DNA from: Sedimenticola sp050289425
Lineage (GTDB): Bacteria > Pseudomonadota > Gammaproteobacteria > Chromatiales > Chromatiaceae
Length of the DNA: 64,000 nucleotides
Assembly (NCBI RefSeq): GCF_050289425.1
Contig: NZ_JBNKFS010000011.1
Span: 1-64,000, forward strand
Reading direction: 5' to 3'
Numbering within the stretch: the first letter of the stretch is position 1; the number at the start of each line of letters is the position of its first letter. Of this stretch, positions 55,347 through 64,000 are shown piece by piece. The translations under genes were made by a program, and so were the position numbers. Under the pieces are notes generated by a model. It saw nothing but the letters and a program-made list of their open reading frames with translations, was not told the origin of the DNA and ran no database searches.

Positions 55347-55985
55347 TCAGCCCTCCCCATGTTTATCGGTGGTACGGTTCGCGTCATCGCTCAGCTCCTG
55401 GACACGGAACAGGTGACGCAACATGGAGACGCGCCCCGGATAGGGCTCTTCCGGCTCACGGGCCAGATGCAGCAACAGCGTGATCTCGCGGATCAGGCGG
55501 GCAATGGCGGCGATAAACAGCAGGGCAAAACTGATCGGGATGACCGATTTGACCACCCAGCGGTAAGGCATGCCGGTGGGATTGGCGGAACTCTCGCCGA
55601 TGTCGTAGGAGTAGTAGACCCACTCCAGGCTGTGCAGAAAAATCACCACGATAAACGGCAACAGCAAAAACAGCAGGCCGAAAATCTCCCAGCGGTGCTG
55701 GGCGGCGCGGGAGAGGTTCATGTGCACAATATCGACCCGGATATGCGAGTCGTTGGTAATGGCGAAACTGAGACCGAACATGAAGCCGACCGCGTAGACG
55801 TGCCAGATCAGCTCCTCCAGATAAACCAATCCGTGATTGAAACCGTAACGCAGCACCACCTGCACCAGAATAATGCCGATCAGCAGGACGTTACTCCAGG
55901 CCATTACCTGACCGATACGTTGCACGAATCCGTTCAGGGCATCGACGATGGGAATGCGATATTCCAGATCGTTGGGTTGATTCAT
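55347..55985 (-). CDS. dctQ: TRAP transporter, small permease subunit DctQ
   Basis: About 212 residues from ATG 55985, with four membrane segments (SNVLLIGIILVQVVLRYGFN, ELIWHVYAVGFMFGLSFAIT, FGLLFLLLPFIVVIFLHSLE, IPISFALLFIAAIARLIREI). Larger than many DctQ proteins; it belongs to the larger type that precedes DctM of this group. It ends three bases before the dctM start. Confidence 0.93.
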   Translation of the reverse strand: MNQPNDLEYRIPIVDALNGFVQRIGQVMAWSNVLLIGIILVQVVLRYGFNHGLVYLEELIWHVYAVGFMFGLSFAITNDSHIRVDIVHMNLSRAAQHRWEIFGLLFLLLPFIVVIFLHSLEWVYYSYDIGESSANPTGMPYRWVVKSVIPISFALLFIAAIARLIREITLLLHLAREPEEPYPGRVSMLRHLFRVQELSDDANRTTDKHGEG

Positions 55986-56167
55986 CTCATGCCTCGATAC
56001 TGTCTCGGAACCGCCCGGCCTGGGTCGCGTTGGACGCGCAAACCGGCGGATCATGGGGAAAAAAAGGGTGGTATCGGTCAGGGGCCGGAGCCAAACCGGC
56101 TCCCACCTGCGCGGTCGCCTCCCGCACGTCGGGAACAAATTTGACTCCGACCCCTAACCCGGGGTCT

Positions 56168-56199
56168 GTCCGTGGAACCCGGAACCGGGTCCCGCGGAC
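56168..56199 (-). terminator. Hairpin between dctP and dctQ
   Basis: GTCCG.GG.ACCCGG pairs with CCGGGT..CGCGGAC around AA. It lies just after the dctP stop on the minus strand. Such a hairpin between dctP and dctQ would raise DctP over the permeases, a usual arrangement for binding proteins; no T-tract is seen. Confidence 0.5.
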
Positions 56200-56208
56200 A
56201 ATTGCGAA

Positions 56209-57294
56209 TTACTGCTCGCGTACCGTGCCCGGACGGGGCAGGAAGGCCCACTTGTTCCAGACCGCATAGTCGTTGCGGAAGCTCTCCAGATTATCCCAGA
56301 TGGCCTTGAACTCGGGGTCCTTGGCGGACTCCTCGGCCACTACCTCGGCCCACTTGCTCCTGAAGGCATCCAGGATTTCGGCCGACCAGTAGCGGTTCTC
56401 AACGCCATTCTTTTCCAGGTTCTCCTTCATCTGCGGGAACTGGATCGCCTCGCCCAGCGCCAGGCCGTCCAGCATGGCGGCCTTGCAGCTCATCTCCACC
56501 AAGCCTTGCTGTGACTCATCCATACCCTTCCAGGTATCCCCATTGATGACCAACTCGAAGAGGGTGGCGGGCTGGTGCCAGCCGGGGTAGTAGTTGAACT
56601 TGAGGATCTTGTGGAAGCCCAGCAGCTTGTCGATGGCCGGCATGGAGAACTCGGTGGCGTCGATGGCTCCCTTCTCCAGCGCCGGGAAGATTTCGCTGGA
56701 AGGCAGCAGGCTGGTAGAGACACCCATCTTCTCCATCACCAGGGCACCCAGGCCAAAGAAGCGCATACGCACGCCCTGCAGGTCCTCGGGCTTGTCGATC
56801 GGCTTGCTGAACCAGCCGGAGGTTTCGGGAGCGATGATACCGCAGGGGATGGCATGCACGTTCAGCCCCTTTTTGTCATACATCTCCTGCCACAGCTTGC
56901 GGCCTTCGCCGTAGTAGATCCAGGCGAGGAACTCCGGCGCATCCGGACCAAACGGTACGGCGGAGAAGATACCAGCCTTGGTGCCCAGCACGCCTGTGTT
57001 GTAACCCGGGGTGGTGTAGCCGGCATTCACCTTGCCGCTGGCCACCGATTCCAGGATCTCTTTGGGGGGAATCAGTTTGCCCGGCTCGTAGACCTTGATC
57101 TTGACGCTGCCACCGCTGGCGACATTCAGATGCTCCGCCAGCCACTTCGGGGTGCTGCCCAGGCCGGTCAGGTGGGTACCGAAGTAAACGGGAACTTTCA
57201 GCAGGGTTTTCTTTTCCGCAGACAGTGCGGCGCCGCTGGCGACACTCATGGCCAGAGCGGCGGCGGATACTACCGAGATCAATTTTCTCTTCAT
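56209..57294 (-). CDS. dctP: TRAP transporter solute-binding protein DctP
   Basis: About 361 residues from ATG 57294. Signal peptide ~1-26 (AALAMSVASGAALSA). The mature part resembles the TakP/lactate-type DctP group that binds 2-oxo or 2-hydroxy acids (LGFHKILKFNYYPGWHQPA, GVRMRFFGLGALVMEKMGVS, LEKGAIDATEFSMPAIDKL). It should capture the acid processed by the neighbouring racemase and dehydrogenases. The gap to the regulator carries two candidate operators. Confidence 0.92.
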   Translation of the reverse strand: MKRKLISVVSAAALAMSVASGAALSAEKKTLLKVPVYFGTHLTGLGSTPKWLAEHLNVASGGSVKIKVYEPGKLIPPKEILESVASGKVNAGYTTPGYNTGVLGTKAGIFSAVPFGPDAPEFLAWIYYGEGRKLWQEMYDKKGLNVHAIPCGIIAPETSGWFSKPIDKPEDLQGVRMRFFGLGALVMEKMGVSTSLLPSSEIFPALEKGAIDATEFSMPAIDKLLGFHKILKFNYYPGWHQPATLFELVINGDTWKGMDESQQGLVEMSCKAAMLDGLALGEAIQFPQMKENLEKNGVENRYWSAEILDAFRSKWAEVVAEESAKDPEFKAIWDNLESFRNDYAVWNKWAFLPRPGTVREQ

Positions 57295-57425
57295 GGTTCT
57301 TTTCACTCCAATGGGGAAACAGGGTGACAGCCTCCCGGTCAACCACCTTCTCTCCGGCTTTTACCCTGCGCGGATCACTATCCCGAGGTGGTTTGACGAG
57401 GCCATCCTGTCGCCTGACAAACTGG

Positions 57426-57446
57426 TTAATTGGTCAGGCCACTTAA
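57426..57446. promoter_or_regulatory. Candidate LldR-type operator, distal
   Basis: TTAATTGG and CCACTTAA arms (seven of eight positions paired) around TCAGG. It lies ~130 bases upstream of the dctP start. The arm TTGGT/ACCA pattern is that of GntR/FadR-subfamily operators. Confidence 0.45.
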
Positions 57447-57608
57447 TTTTTACCCCATGGCTTCCCTAATGTCAAACAGTTCACAATCGCTCGAAAAGCG
57501 CATTTTACTCCCTATATATACCCCCCTTATGGCGTTATTTTCGTTGGGAATTTGATAAAATAGCCCGGTAAGACTTCTCTTTTTTAAAAAATCCATCTAC
57601 ACTCAAAA

Positions 57609-57629
57609 ACAATTGGTCTTACCAGTTGT
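57609..57629. promoter_or_regulatory. Candidate LldR-type operator, proximal
   Basis: ACAATTGGT and ACCAGTTGT arms, eight of nine positions paired, around CTT; the core is TTGGTCTTACCA. It ends 20 bases before the regulator start and may therefore repress it directly. The core fits LldR-like operators. Confidence 0.6.
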
Positions 57630-57649
57630 CGGGAGCCAAGAGAGCAGAA

Positions 57650-58390
57650 ATGAAACATCAACGATTGTCCGATCAAATCGCGGAAAAACTGGAAGCCATG
57701 ATTGCCCGGGGCAGCCTCAAGCCGGGCGAGAAGCTCCCGGCCGAGCGTGAACTGGCCCACCGGCTGGAGGTATCACGACCGTCACTGCGGGAGGCGATTC
57801 AGAAGCTCAACAGCAAGGGGCTGCTTGAAACCCGGCACGGCGGCGGTACCACCGTCTGCGAATCACTGGAGCCGTCGTTTGTCAGTCCGCTGATTGCCCT
57901 GCTACGGGAGATGCCGGAATCACGCTTCGACGTGCTGGAGACCCGCCATGCCCTGGAGGGGACTGCCGCCTACTACGCGGCTTTACGCAGCACTAACGAG
58001 GACAAGGAGAAGATCAGACGCTGTTTCGACATAATGATCAGGGACCACGGCAACCCCGACCCGATGGACGAGGCGCGCGCCGATGCCGCCTTCCACCTGT
58101 CCATCGTGGAGGCGTCGCATAACCTGGTGCTGCTGCATGTGATGCGCGGATTGTTCACCCTGCTGCAGAGCAGTATTTCGCACAACCTGGACAAGCTTTA
58201 CACCCTGCCCCGGGTGTTCGAGCCGCTGAGTCACCAGCATGAACGGCTGATGAACATGGTGATTGAAGGCGATGCGGAGAAGGCACGCCAGGCGGCCCAG
58301 GAACACCTGGTGTTCGTGGAGGAGTCGTTGCAGCAGATCGACCGCGAGGAGGTGCGCAAGCAGCGCTCATTGCGCGGTCTGTCAGCGTGA
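57650..58390 (+). CDS. lldR: FadR/LldR-type GntR-family regulator
   Basis: 246 residues from ATG 57650. GntR winged helix at ~6-70 (GSLKPGEKLPAERELAHRLE, VSRPSLREAIQKLNSKGLLE) and an FCD ligand-binding domain at ~85-230 (LETRHALEGTAAYYAALRS, DAAFHLSIVEASHNLVLLHV, PLSHQHERLMNMVIEGDAEK). FCD domains bind lactate, pyruvate or related acids. Candidate operators lie between it and dctP, and lutABC follow on the same strand after ~120 bases, so it probably controls both sides. Confidence 0.88.
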   Translation: MKHQRLSDQIAEKLEAMIARGSLKPGEKLPAERELAHRLEVSRPSLREAIQKLNSKGLLETRHGGGTTVCESLEPSFVSPLIALLREMPESRFDVLETRHALEGTAAYYAALRSTNEDKEKIRRCFDIMIRDHGNPDPMDEARADAAFHLSIVEASHNLVLLHVMRGLFTLLQSSISHNLDKLYTLPRVFEPLSHQHERLMNMVIEGDAEKARQAAQEHLVFVEESLQQIDREEVRKQRSLRGLSA

Positions 58391-58512
58391 GATCTCAACT
58401 GTTTGGCAGTTGTTGAATAAACAAGCTACACGTTGGAGATGGTCCATTGTGCCTACCCTCTCCGACGATAGCGTGAGTTAACTTTTTTGATTCAAAATAT
58501 TCAGGAGTCACT

Positions 58513-59280
58513 ATGTCTCTGGCGAAGCACTACCCGGACAGGCCGGATAAGGTCTATTACTTCGGCACCTGCCTGATCGACCTGCTCTATCCCCAGGCCG
58601 GCCTCGCCGGCATGCAATTGATCAAGCGCGAAGGCGTCCAGGTAATCTTTCCACAGGATCAAACCTGCTGCGGACAGCCGGCGTGGAACTCCGGCTTCCG
58701 CGAACAGACCCGGGCAGTGGTACTCAATCAATTACGCTGTTTTCCCAAGGATTATCCCATTATCGTCCCCTCCGGCTCCTGTGCCGGCATGATGCGTCAC
58801 CACTATCCGGAAGTGTTCAAGGGCTTGCCGGAAGAAGCCCTGGTTAACGACTTTTCCCAGCGGGTGTTCGAGCTGACCGAGTTCCTGGTCCATGTGCTGA
58901 AGATAGAGTTGCAGGACCTGGGGGAACCCACCAAAGTGGCCCTGCACACCTCCTGCTCCGCCCGTCGAGAAATGGGCGTCGCCGATGAGCACGAAACGCT
59001 GTTGCGCCAACTCGGCAATGTGCAGTTGGTGGAACAGGCACGCAAGGCCGAGTGCTGCGGTTTCGGCGGCACCTTCGCCGTCAAGCATCCGGACATCTCC
59101 GCCGCCATGGTGGCGGATAAGGCCCAGGCCATCACCGATACCGGCGCCGACCAACTGGTCAGTGGCGATTGCGGTTGCCTGATGAACATCACCGGACATC
59201 TGCAACACCAAGGCATCGGCCCCCAGGGCCAGCACATCGCCAGTTTCCTCTGGGAGCGTACCCATGCAGCAAAAAGCTGA
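58513..59280 (+). CDS. lutA: Lactate utilisation protein LutA (CCG domains)
   Basis: 255 residues, two CCG domains: KVYYFGTCLIDLLYPQAG, TCCGQPAWN and the second half VALHTSCSARREMG, AECCGFGGTFAVKHPDIS. LutA is the cysteine-rich Fe-S subunit of the LutABC L-lactate dehydrogenase. Ribosome binding site AGGAG precedes the start. It overlaps lutB by 17 bases. Confidence 0.95.
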   Translation: MSLAKHYPDRPDKVYYFGTCLIDLLYPQAGLAGMQLIKREGVQVIFPQDQTCCGQPAWNSGFREQTRAVVLNQLRCFPKDYPIIVPSGSCAGMMRHHYPEVFKGLPEEALVNDFSQRVFELTEFLVHVLKIELQDLGEPTKVALHTSCSARREMGVADEHETLLRQLGNVQLVEQARKAECCGFGGTFAVKHPDISAAMVADKAQAITDTGADQLVSGDCGCLMNITGHLQHQGIGPQGQHIASFLWERTHAAKS

Positions 59281-60682
59281 ATTCGACCAGCGCGTGCAGA
59301 AAGCGCTGAACAACCCGCAACTGCGCAGTAATTTCCGCATCGCCATGGATGGACTGATGGAGAAGCGGAGCAACGCCTTTCCGGACAAAGCGGCCCTGGA
59401 AACGTTGCGCATCACCGGATCAAAAATTCGCGCCAATGCCCTGGCCAAACAACCGGAACTACTCGAGCAGTTGGAAGCCAACTGCACCCGCAACGGTATT
59501 CAGGTGCACTGGGCCGAAACCCTGGAACAGGCCAACCGGATTGTGCTCGACATCATGGAGCGCCACCAGGCCAACCGCATGATCAAGGGCAAATCGATGG
59601 TTTCCGAGGAGATGGAGTTGAACCACTTCCTCGAGGCGCAGGGAAAAAACTGCATCGAATCCGATCTGGGCGAATACATTATTCAGTTGGACCACGAAAC
59701 CCCTTCTCACATCATTGCCCCGGCGATTCACAAGAGCAAGCAGGAGATCGCCCGGCTCTTCAAAGAGAAACATCCTGATATCCCCTACAGTGAAGATATC
59801 GAGACCATGACCCGTAGTGCGCGAAAAGTCCTGCGCAGCAAATTCTTCGAAGCCGAAGTGGGGCTATCCGGGGTCAACTTTGCCGTGGCCGAGACCGGCA
59901 CCCTCTGCCTGGTGGAGAACGAAGGCAACGGTCGTATGTGCACCACCGTACCGCCGGTACACATCGCCGTGACCGGCATCGAGAAAGTGGTGGAAAAGCT
60001 GGCCGACGTACCGCCACTGCTAAAACTGCTCACCCGCTCTGCCAGCGGCCAACATATCTCCACCTACTTCAATATGATCAGTTCACCGCGCAAACCGGGC
60101 GAACGGGACGGCCCGAAAGAGGTGCACCTGGTGCTGCTGGACAACCAGCGCTCCAAGATCTACGAAGATGAGGAACTGTTCGACAGCCTGCGTTGCATCC
60201 GCTGCGGCGCCTGCATGAACCACTGCCCGGTCTACACCCGTATCGGCGGCCACGCTTACGGCTCCCTCATTCCCGGGCCGATCGGCTCGGTAATCGAACC
60301 ACAGAAATTCGGTCTGGACAACTTTGGGGTACTGCCCACCGCCTCCACCCTGTGCGGTGCCTGCGGCGAAGTCTGCCCGGTCAAGATTCCGTTGCCGAAA
60401 CTGCTGCATCGTCTGCGCTATGAACAGGTGCGGGACGACCATACCGGTGCCACCAATGGACAAGGCTCACAGCGCTCCGGCAAAGAGGCACTGATCTGGA
60501 AACTCTGGAGCTGGGCCCATGCCAGCCCCACGATCTATCGCTCCGGCACCAAGCTGGCCACACTGTTGCGCGGTGTCGTCCCCAATAAACTCGGTCCCTG
60601 GACCCGTGTACGCACAGCCCCGAAGATCGCACCCAAATCGTTACACCAGCTGGCCCGTGAAGAGGGTTTCGACAATGAGTAA
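59264..60682 (+). CDS. lutB: Lactate utilisation protein LutB (Fe-S oxidoreductase)
   Basis: 472 residues. Residues ~65-290 are the LUD domain (RMIKGKSMVSEEMELNHFLE, SGVNFAVAETGTLCLVENEG, CTTVPPVHIAVTGIEKVVE). Two 4Fe-4S clusters follow (CIRCGACMNHCPVY at ~311-324, CGACGEVCPV at ~365). It is the core of the LutABC complex. It overlaps lutC by eight bases. Confidence 0.96.
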   Translation: MQQKAEFDQRVQKALNNPQLRSNFRIAMDGLMEKRSNAFPDKAALETLRITGSKIRANALAKQPELLEQLEANCTRNGIQVHWAETLEQANRIVLDIMERHQANRMIKGKSMVSEEMELNHFLEAQGKNCIESDLGEYIIQLDHETPSHIIAPAIHKSKQEIARLFKEKHPDIPYSEDIETMTRSARKVLRSKFFEAEVGLSGVNFAVAETGTLCLVENEGNGRMCTTVPPVHIAVTGIEKVVEKLADVPPLLKLLTRSASGQHISTYFNMISSPRKPGERDGPKEVHLVLLDNQRSKIYEDEELFDSLRCIRCGACMNHCPVYTRIGGHAYGSLIPGPIGSVIEPQKFGLDNFGVLPTASTLCGACGEVCPVKIPLPKLLHRLRYEQVRDDHTGATNGQGSQRSGKEALIWKLWSWAHASPTIYRSGTKLATLLRGVVPNKLGPWTRVRTAPKIAPKSLHQLAREEGFDNE

Positions 60683-61331
60683 GGCACGTGACAACATCCT
60701 GGCCCGCCTGCGTGCCAAAAGCGACGAAAAAGCGCCGATTGACCTGGATCGTTCGTTGACATCCCCCGACTGGAACCGATCGGAGCGCATCGACCACTTT
60801 TGCCAGGCCATGCGCTCGGTGAGGACCGAAGTGCATCGGGTGAGCGAAGCCGATTGGGCAAAAAAGCTGGCTGAACTGGCGAAAGAGAAACAGTTGCGCA
60901 ACCTGCTCTATGCACCGGCCGGACCGTTGGCGGAAAAGATCGAGGCGACCTGGAGAAACGGAGATGACCTACCGGAACTGGTCACCCGCGAAGTGGAGGT
61001 GGACGGCTGGAAAGAGGAGCTGTTTTTCGATATCGACGCCGCCATCACCTCGACCCGTAGCGGCATTGCCGAAGTGGGGGCGATGATTCTCTGGCCGACC
61101 CCGGAGGAACCGCGCACCTTTTCCCTGGTGCCGCCGGTACATATTGCGGTAGTGGAAGCGGACAAACTGCACAACACCTTTGCCGATGCCATCGCCGCCG
61201 AAGAGTGGGCGGCCGGCATGCCCACCAATGCCCTACTGATATCCGGTCCGTCCAAATCGGCCGATATCGAACAAACCCTGGCTTATGGGGTACACGGCCC
61301 GGTCGAGCTGATCGTGCTGTTGGTTGAGTAG
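60675..61331 (+). CDS. lutC: Lactate utilisation protein LutC
   Basis: About 218 residues from ATG 60675, overlapping the lutB stop by eight bases; the longer frame upstream lies within lutB and is spurious. A LUD domain of the LutC type (ARDNILARLRAKSDEKA, AAITSTRSGIAEVGAMILWP, VPPVHIAVVEADKLHNTFAD, GPSKSADIEQTLAYGVHGP). It completes LutABC, which oxidises L-lactate to pyruvate. Confidence 0.94.
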   Translation: MSKARDNILARLRAKSDEKAPIDLDRSLTSPDWNRSERIDHFCQAMRSVRTEVHRVSEADWAKKLAELAKEKQLRNLLYAPAGPLAEKIEATWRNGDDLPELVTREVEVDGWKEELFFDIDAAITSTRSGIAEVGAMILWPTPEEPRTFSLVPPVHIAVVEADKLHNTFADAIAAEEWAAGMPTNALLISGPSKSADIEQTLAYGVHGPVELIVLLVE

Positions 61332-61452
61332 ATCGGTTTATCCATACGCCACCGTCCGGATCGGACGTGGCGTATCCGCAAGGCGGGCAAACGCCCGCCA
61401 CGATTTTCACAAGGGCGATGCCATCCTGCACCGGATGGTGTAATCTTCGCGG

Positions 61453-61965
61453 ATGCTCGAGACCGCACTAAGACAGGAAGTGGAAGCACTGACCTACCGA
61501 TTACTGGCCACCGCCGGCGATCATTACCACAAAGATCCGGACCAGGTGATCATACAGTTCAATCTCACCGGCAAAGCGGCGGGGATGGCCCTGTTCCCAC
61601 ACCGCAGTACGCCCGTCATCCGTTATAACACGCTGCTTTTGATTGAAAATCAGGAAGATTTTCTGCGGCGTACCGTACCCCACGAAGTGGCCCACGTCGT
61701 TGCCCGCCGGTTTTTTGGTCAGAAGATCAAACCTCATGGCGCGGAATGGCGCGAGGTGATGCAACTGTTTGGAGCCGAGGCATCTCGCTGCCACAACTAC
61801 GATATCAGTCGTGCCAGTCGCCGCCGACTGAAACGTTTCAACTATCGTTGCGACTGCCGCACCCATCGACTCAGCAGCATCCGCCATAAGCGGGTACTGC
61901 AGGGCCAGCAGTATCTCTGCATCGACTGTAAGCAACCGTTAGTGGCGTCTGTAGATCCAGAATAA
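61453..61965 (+). CDS. sprT: SprT-like zinc metalloprotease-family protein
   Basis: 170 residues. SprT domain with zinc-binding HEVAHVVA (~76-83) and a following His in GAEWREVM, then a C-terminal zinc ribbon with CDC...C..C (YRCDCRTHRL, LCIDCKQPL). Related to SPRTN, the protease for DNA-protein crosslinks, though bacterial SprT function is poorly known. No partner gene adjoins. Confidence 0.9.
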   Translation: MLETALRQEVEALTYRLLATAGDHYHKDPDQVIIQFNLTGKAAGMALFPHRSTPVIRYNTLLLIENQEDFLRRTVPHEVAHVVARRFFGQKIKPHGAEWREVMQLFGAEASRCHNYDISRASRRRLKRFNYRCDCRTHRLSSIRHKRVLQGQQYLCIDCKQPLVASVDPE

Positions 61966-62069
61966 ATCGCATCACCCGGAATTCAAATCCACGCCATTCA
62001 TAAAACAGTAACAACCAACACTTAGCCTTGCGCCTGTCAAAACAAACGACAGGTTAGAAAACAACGGCT

Positions 62070-63854
62070 ATGCAATACTCCCTGGAAGAATACCTCTACC
62101 GAATCATACGCGAACGCTCACTGACCGTACTGTTCCAACCCATCGTTAATAATAAGAAGCAGGAAATTTTCGGATATGAAGCACTGATTCGCGGCCCTTC
62201 CGATACACCATTACATTCTCCAGTCACACTGTTTGAGACGGCGGCACGTTACGGCCATCTGGTCGAGCTGGAGGTGCTGTGTCGTGAGGTATCGATCCAA
62301 CAGTTCGTGCGCCTCAACCTGGATGGCAAGCTGTTTCTCAATACCAGTCCGGAAAGCCTGTTTCAGCCAAACTTTCGCACCGGCTCCACCCTGGACATTC
62401 TCAAACACGTGGGGTTGCCGCCGGAAAAGGTGGTTATCGAGCTGACCGAGCAGTTCCCGACAGAAAACTATGAAGCGATCCGCGAAGCCAAACACCACTA
62501 TAAATCGATGGGGTTCGAGATCGCCATCGATGATCTGGGGGCCGGATATGCCGGATTGCGCATGTGGTCGGAACTACGCCCCGATTATGTGAAGATTGAT
62601 CGTCACTTCATGCAGGACATCCATGAAGACAGGGTCAAGCAGGAGTTTGTGCGCTCTATTAAAAATATTGCCCGCGGACTCAATTGCAAGGTTGTAGGAG
62701 AAGGCGTCGAGACCGCCGACGAGTTCCGCTGCGTGGCCAAACTGGGTATTGAATTCTTCCAGGGTTACTATTTTGCACGACCGGCACAAATCCCTGTCAC
62801 CACCCTCGCCAAGAGCGCCTTCACTCAAACGCCGCACGACTTGCTACAGACAAATCGCCGCAGCTTTTTCACCACTACCATCAGCGACCTATTGCAGAGC
62901 GTTCCCGGCATCGCCGCTACCACCAGCATCGAGGAGAGCGCGCAAATATTCCAGATGGCCCCGCAATTGGAGAGTCTGCCGGTGGTGGACAACCAACAGC
63001 CGCTCGGACTGGTTAGACGCAACAACCTGATGAATCTCCTGCTTACCCGCTATGGCCGTGAATTGCACGGCAAAAAGCCGATCGTGCAATGTCTCGATCA
63101 CAACACCCTGATGTTGGAGACAAGCTTACCGATCGAGCAGGCAAGCGGCCTGATCAGTGAACAGATGAAACAGAACAAGGAGTTGGAGTTTATCATCACC
63201 GAGAACGGGAGTTACCTCGGCGTCGGTTCGGTTATTGATCTGCTCAAGGTTATCACCGAGATGCAGGTACGCAGCGCCCGCTATGCCAACCCCTTGACCC
63301 TATTGCCTGGAAACGTACCCATCTACGAAGAACTGGATCATCTGCTGCGCGAACAGCAGGAGTTCGTTGTCTGTTATTGCGACCTGGACAATTTCAAGCC
63401 GTTCAACGACAAGTACGGTTATGAAAAAGGAGACCAGGTAATTAAGGACCTGGCTGACATCTTGCGATCAGAGGTCAAACATGAGCAGGATTTTATCGGT
63501 CATATCGGTGGCGATGATTTCATCCTGATTTTTCAAAGCGACAATTGGCAAACCCACTGCCAAGCCATCTTGCGCCGCTTTGAAGAGAGGGCCCCCGTCT
63601 ATTACAGCCGCGAGGATATTTCTCAGCAAGGTATCTGGTCCCAGGATCGGGTCGGAAAATACCGTTTCTTCCCACTCCTGACACTCTCTATCGGCAGTGT
63701 GGTGCCCGATCCCGCCGCCTGCAAAAGTCACCATGATGTGGCATCGCTGGCCAGTTGCGCCAAACGTGAGGCAAAGCAGTTGCAAGGAAACAGCCTGTTC
63801 ATTGAACGTCGCCGCCGTCCCAACAACCCACATCTACATCATGCTGTGGCTTGA
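62070..63854 (+). CDS. EAL-CBS-GGDEF protein (c-di-GMP turnover)
   Basis: 594 residues, cytoplasmic. EAL domain ~10-250 with the catalytic set intact (YEALIRGP, IDDLGAGYAGLRMW, KIDRHFM, VGEGVETADE), so phosphodiesterase activity is likely. CBS pair at ~270-400 (GIAATTSIEESAQIFQMAPQ, PIVQCLDHNTLMLETSLPIE). GGDEF-like domain ~410-580 (CDLDNFKPFNDKYGYEKGD) with the signature as GGDDF and no RxxD inhibitory site, so cyclase activity is doubtful. CBS domains may bind nucleotides. This order is a recurring family in Gammaproteobacteria. Confidence 0.92.
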   Translation: MQYSLEEYLYRIIRERSLTVLFQPIVNNKKQEIFGYEALIRGPSDTPLHSPVTLFETAARYGHLVELEVLCREVSIQQFVRLNLDGKLFLNTSPESLFQPNFRTGSTLDILKHVGLPPEKVVIELTEQFPTENYEAIREAKHHYKSMGFEIAIDDLGAGYAGLRMWSELRPDYVKIDRHFMQDIHEDRVKQEFVRSIKNIARGLNCKVVGEGVETADEFRCVAKLGIEFFQGYYFARPAQIPVTTLAKSAFTQTPHDLLQTNRRSFFTTTISDLLQSVPGIAATTSIEESAQIFQMAPQLESLPVVDNQQPLGLVRRNNLMNLLLTRYGRELHGKKPIVQCLDHNTLMLETSLPIEQASGLISEQMKQNKELEFIITENGSYLGVGSVIDLLKVITEMQVRSARYANPLTLLPGNVPIYEELDHLLREQQEFVVCYCDLDNFKPFNDKYGYEKGDQVIKDLADILRSEVKHEQDFIGHIGGDDFILIFQSDNWQTHCQAILRRFEERAPVYYSREDISQQGIWSQDRVGKYRFFPLLTLSIGSVVPDPAACKSHHDVASLASCAKREAKQLQGNSLFIERRRRPNNPHLHHAVA

Positions 63855-63978
63855 ACGACACCACGCCGGATACCCATCGATCCGGATATAAATCGGCAAT
63901 CACGGTAATGCCCTTGTCACAGGCCACCGCTATAACTAACCCCGTATCACTCACCACAACTCCGCTTTGGAGCACGCT

Positions 63979-64000
63979 ATGAATCGCTTTAAAAATCTCA
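63979..64000 (+). CDS. Start of a gene cut by the window edge
   Basis: ATG at 63979 after TTTGGAGC; the seven visible codons read MNRFKNL. Too short to assign. Confidence 0.35.

Noticed and set aside
53919..56144. A 741-codon open frame on the plus strand, rich in Gln, His and Asp
   Set aside because: It runs antisense to the well-supported dctM and dctQ genes; the biased composition is what the reverse complement of hydrophobic codons produces.

Overview
The window reads as a chromosomal stretch of a gammaproteobacterium. The protein sequences (YgiQ, the Urt/Ure set, the TRAP and Lut proteins, an EAL-CBS-GGDEF protein, PEP-CTERM proteins) are of the type common in marine or sediment Gammaproteobacteria. 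A DsrE-fold protein, and the mix of urea, 2-hydroxyacid and c-di-GMP genes, would fit a sulfur-oxidising Chromatiales-like lineage. That placement is inference, because no rRNA or other phylogenetic marker is present. No tRNA, rRNA, CRISPR array or intact insertion sequence was seen.

Region 1 (1-13.4 kb) is an accessory, lower-GC island. It starts with a ygiQ fragment whose last ~45 codons turn into histidine-kinase sequence, probably a chimeric edge. Next come an ankyrin-SUKH protein, unknown membrane proteins, an alpha/beta hydrolase, and two ~92% identical DUF1304 membrane genes that share their upstream sequence. A two-gene lipid module (oleate hydratase plus secreted patatin) sits between two copies of a ~110-125 bp direct repeat. 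The island also holds IS5- and IS30-type transposase tails, a decapitated cupin gene and a membrane diguanylate cyclase.

Region 2 (13.4-31 kb) has a GlxA-type AraC regulator divergent from a methyltransferase/flavin monooxygenase pair, two PEP-CTERM proteins, and an orphan NarL-type regulator. It also has a four-gene operon (DsrE protein, class II glutamine amidotransferase, ECF sigma factor, zinc anti-sigma factor), a PEBP protein, an S41 protease lipoprotein, an HD-GYP protein, a periplasmic MBL hydrolase and an AEC transporter.

Region 3 (30-45.5 kb) is a complete urea acquisition and hydrolysis locus: urtABCDE, ureD, a fused gamma/beta urease subunit, ureC, ureE, ureF and ureG. It is divergent from a 1126-residue sensor with the order permease, Cys/His cluster, kinase, receiver, and its LuxR-type response regulator. 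A perfect 18-bp palindrome lies between the two transcription units and is a good candidate operator.

Region 4 (45.6-61.3 kb) holds a chemotaxis receptor and a kinase-less sensor paired with a periplasmic binding protein. These are followed by a 2-hydroxyacid locus: a mandelate-racemase homologue with all catalytic residues, a FAD/4Fe-4S dehydrogenase, a DctPQM TRAP transporter, an LldR-type regulator with two candidate operators, and LutABC. Together these would import, racemise and oxidise both enantiomers of an alpha-hydroxyacid. SprT and an EAL-CBS-GGDEF protein close the window.
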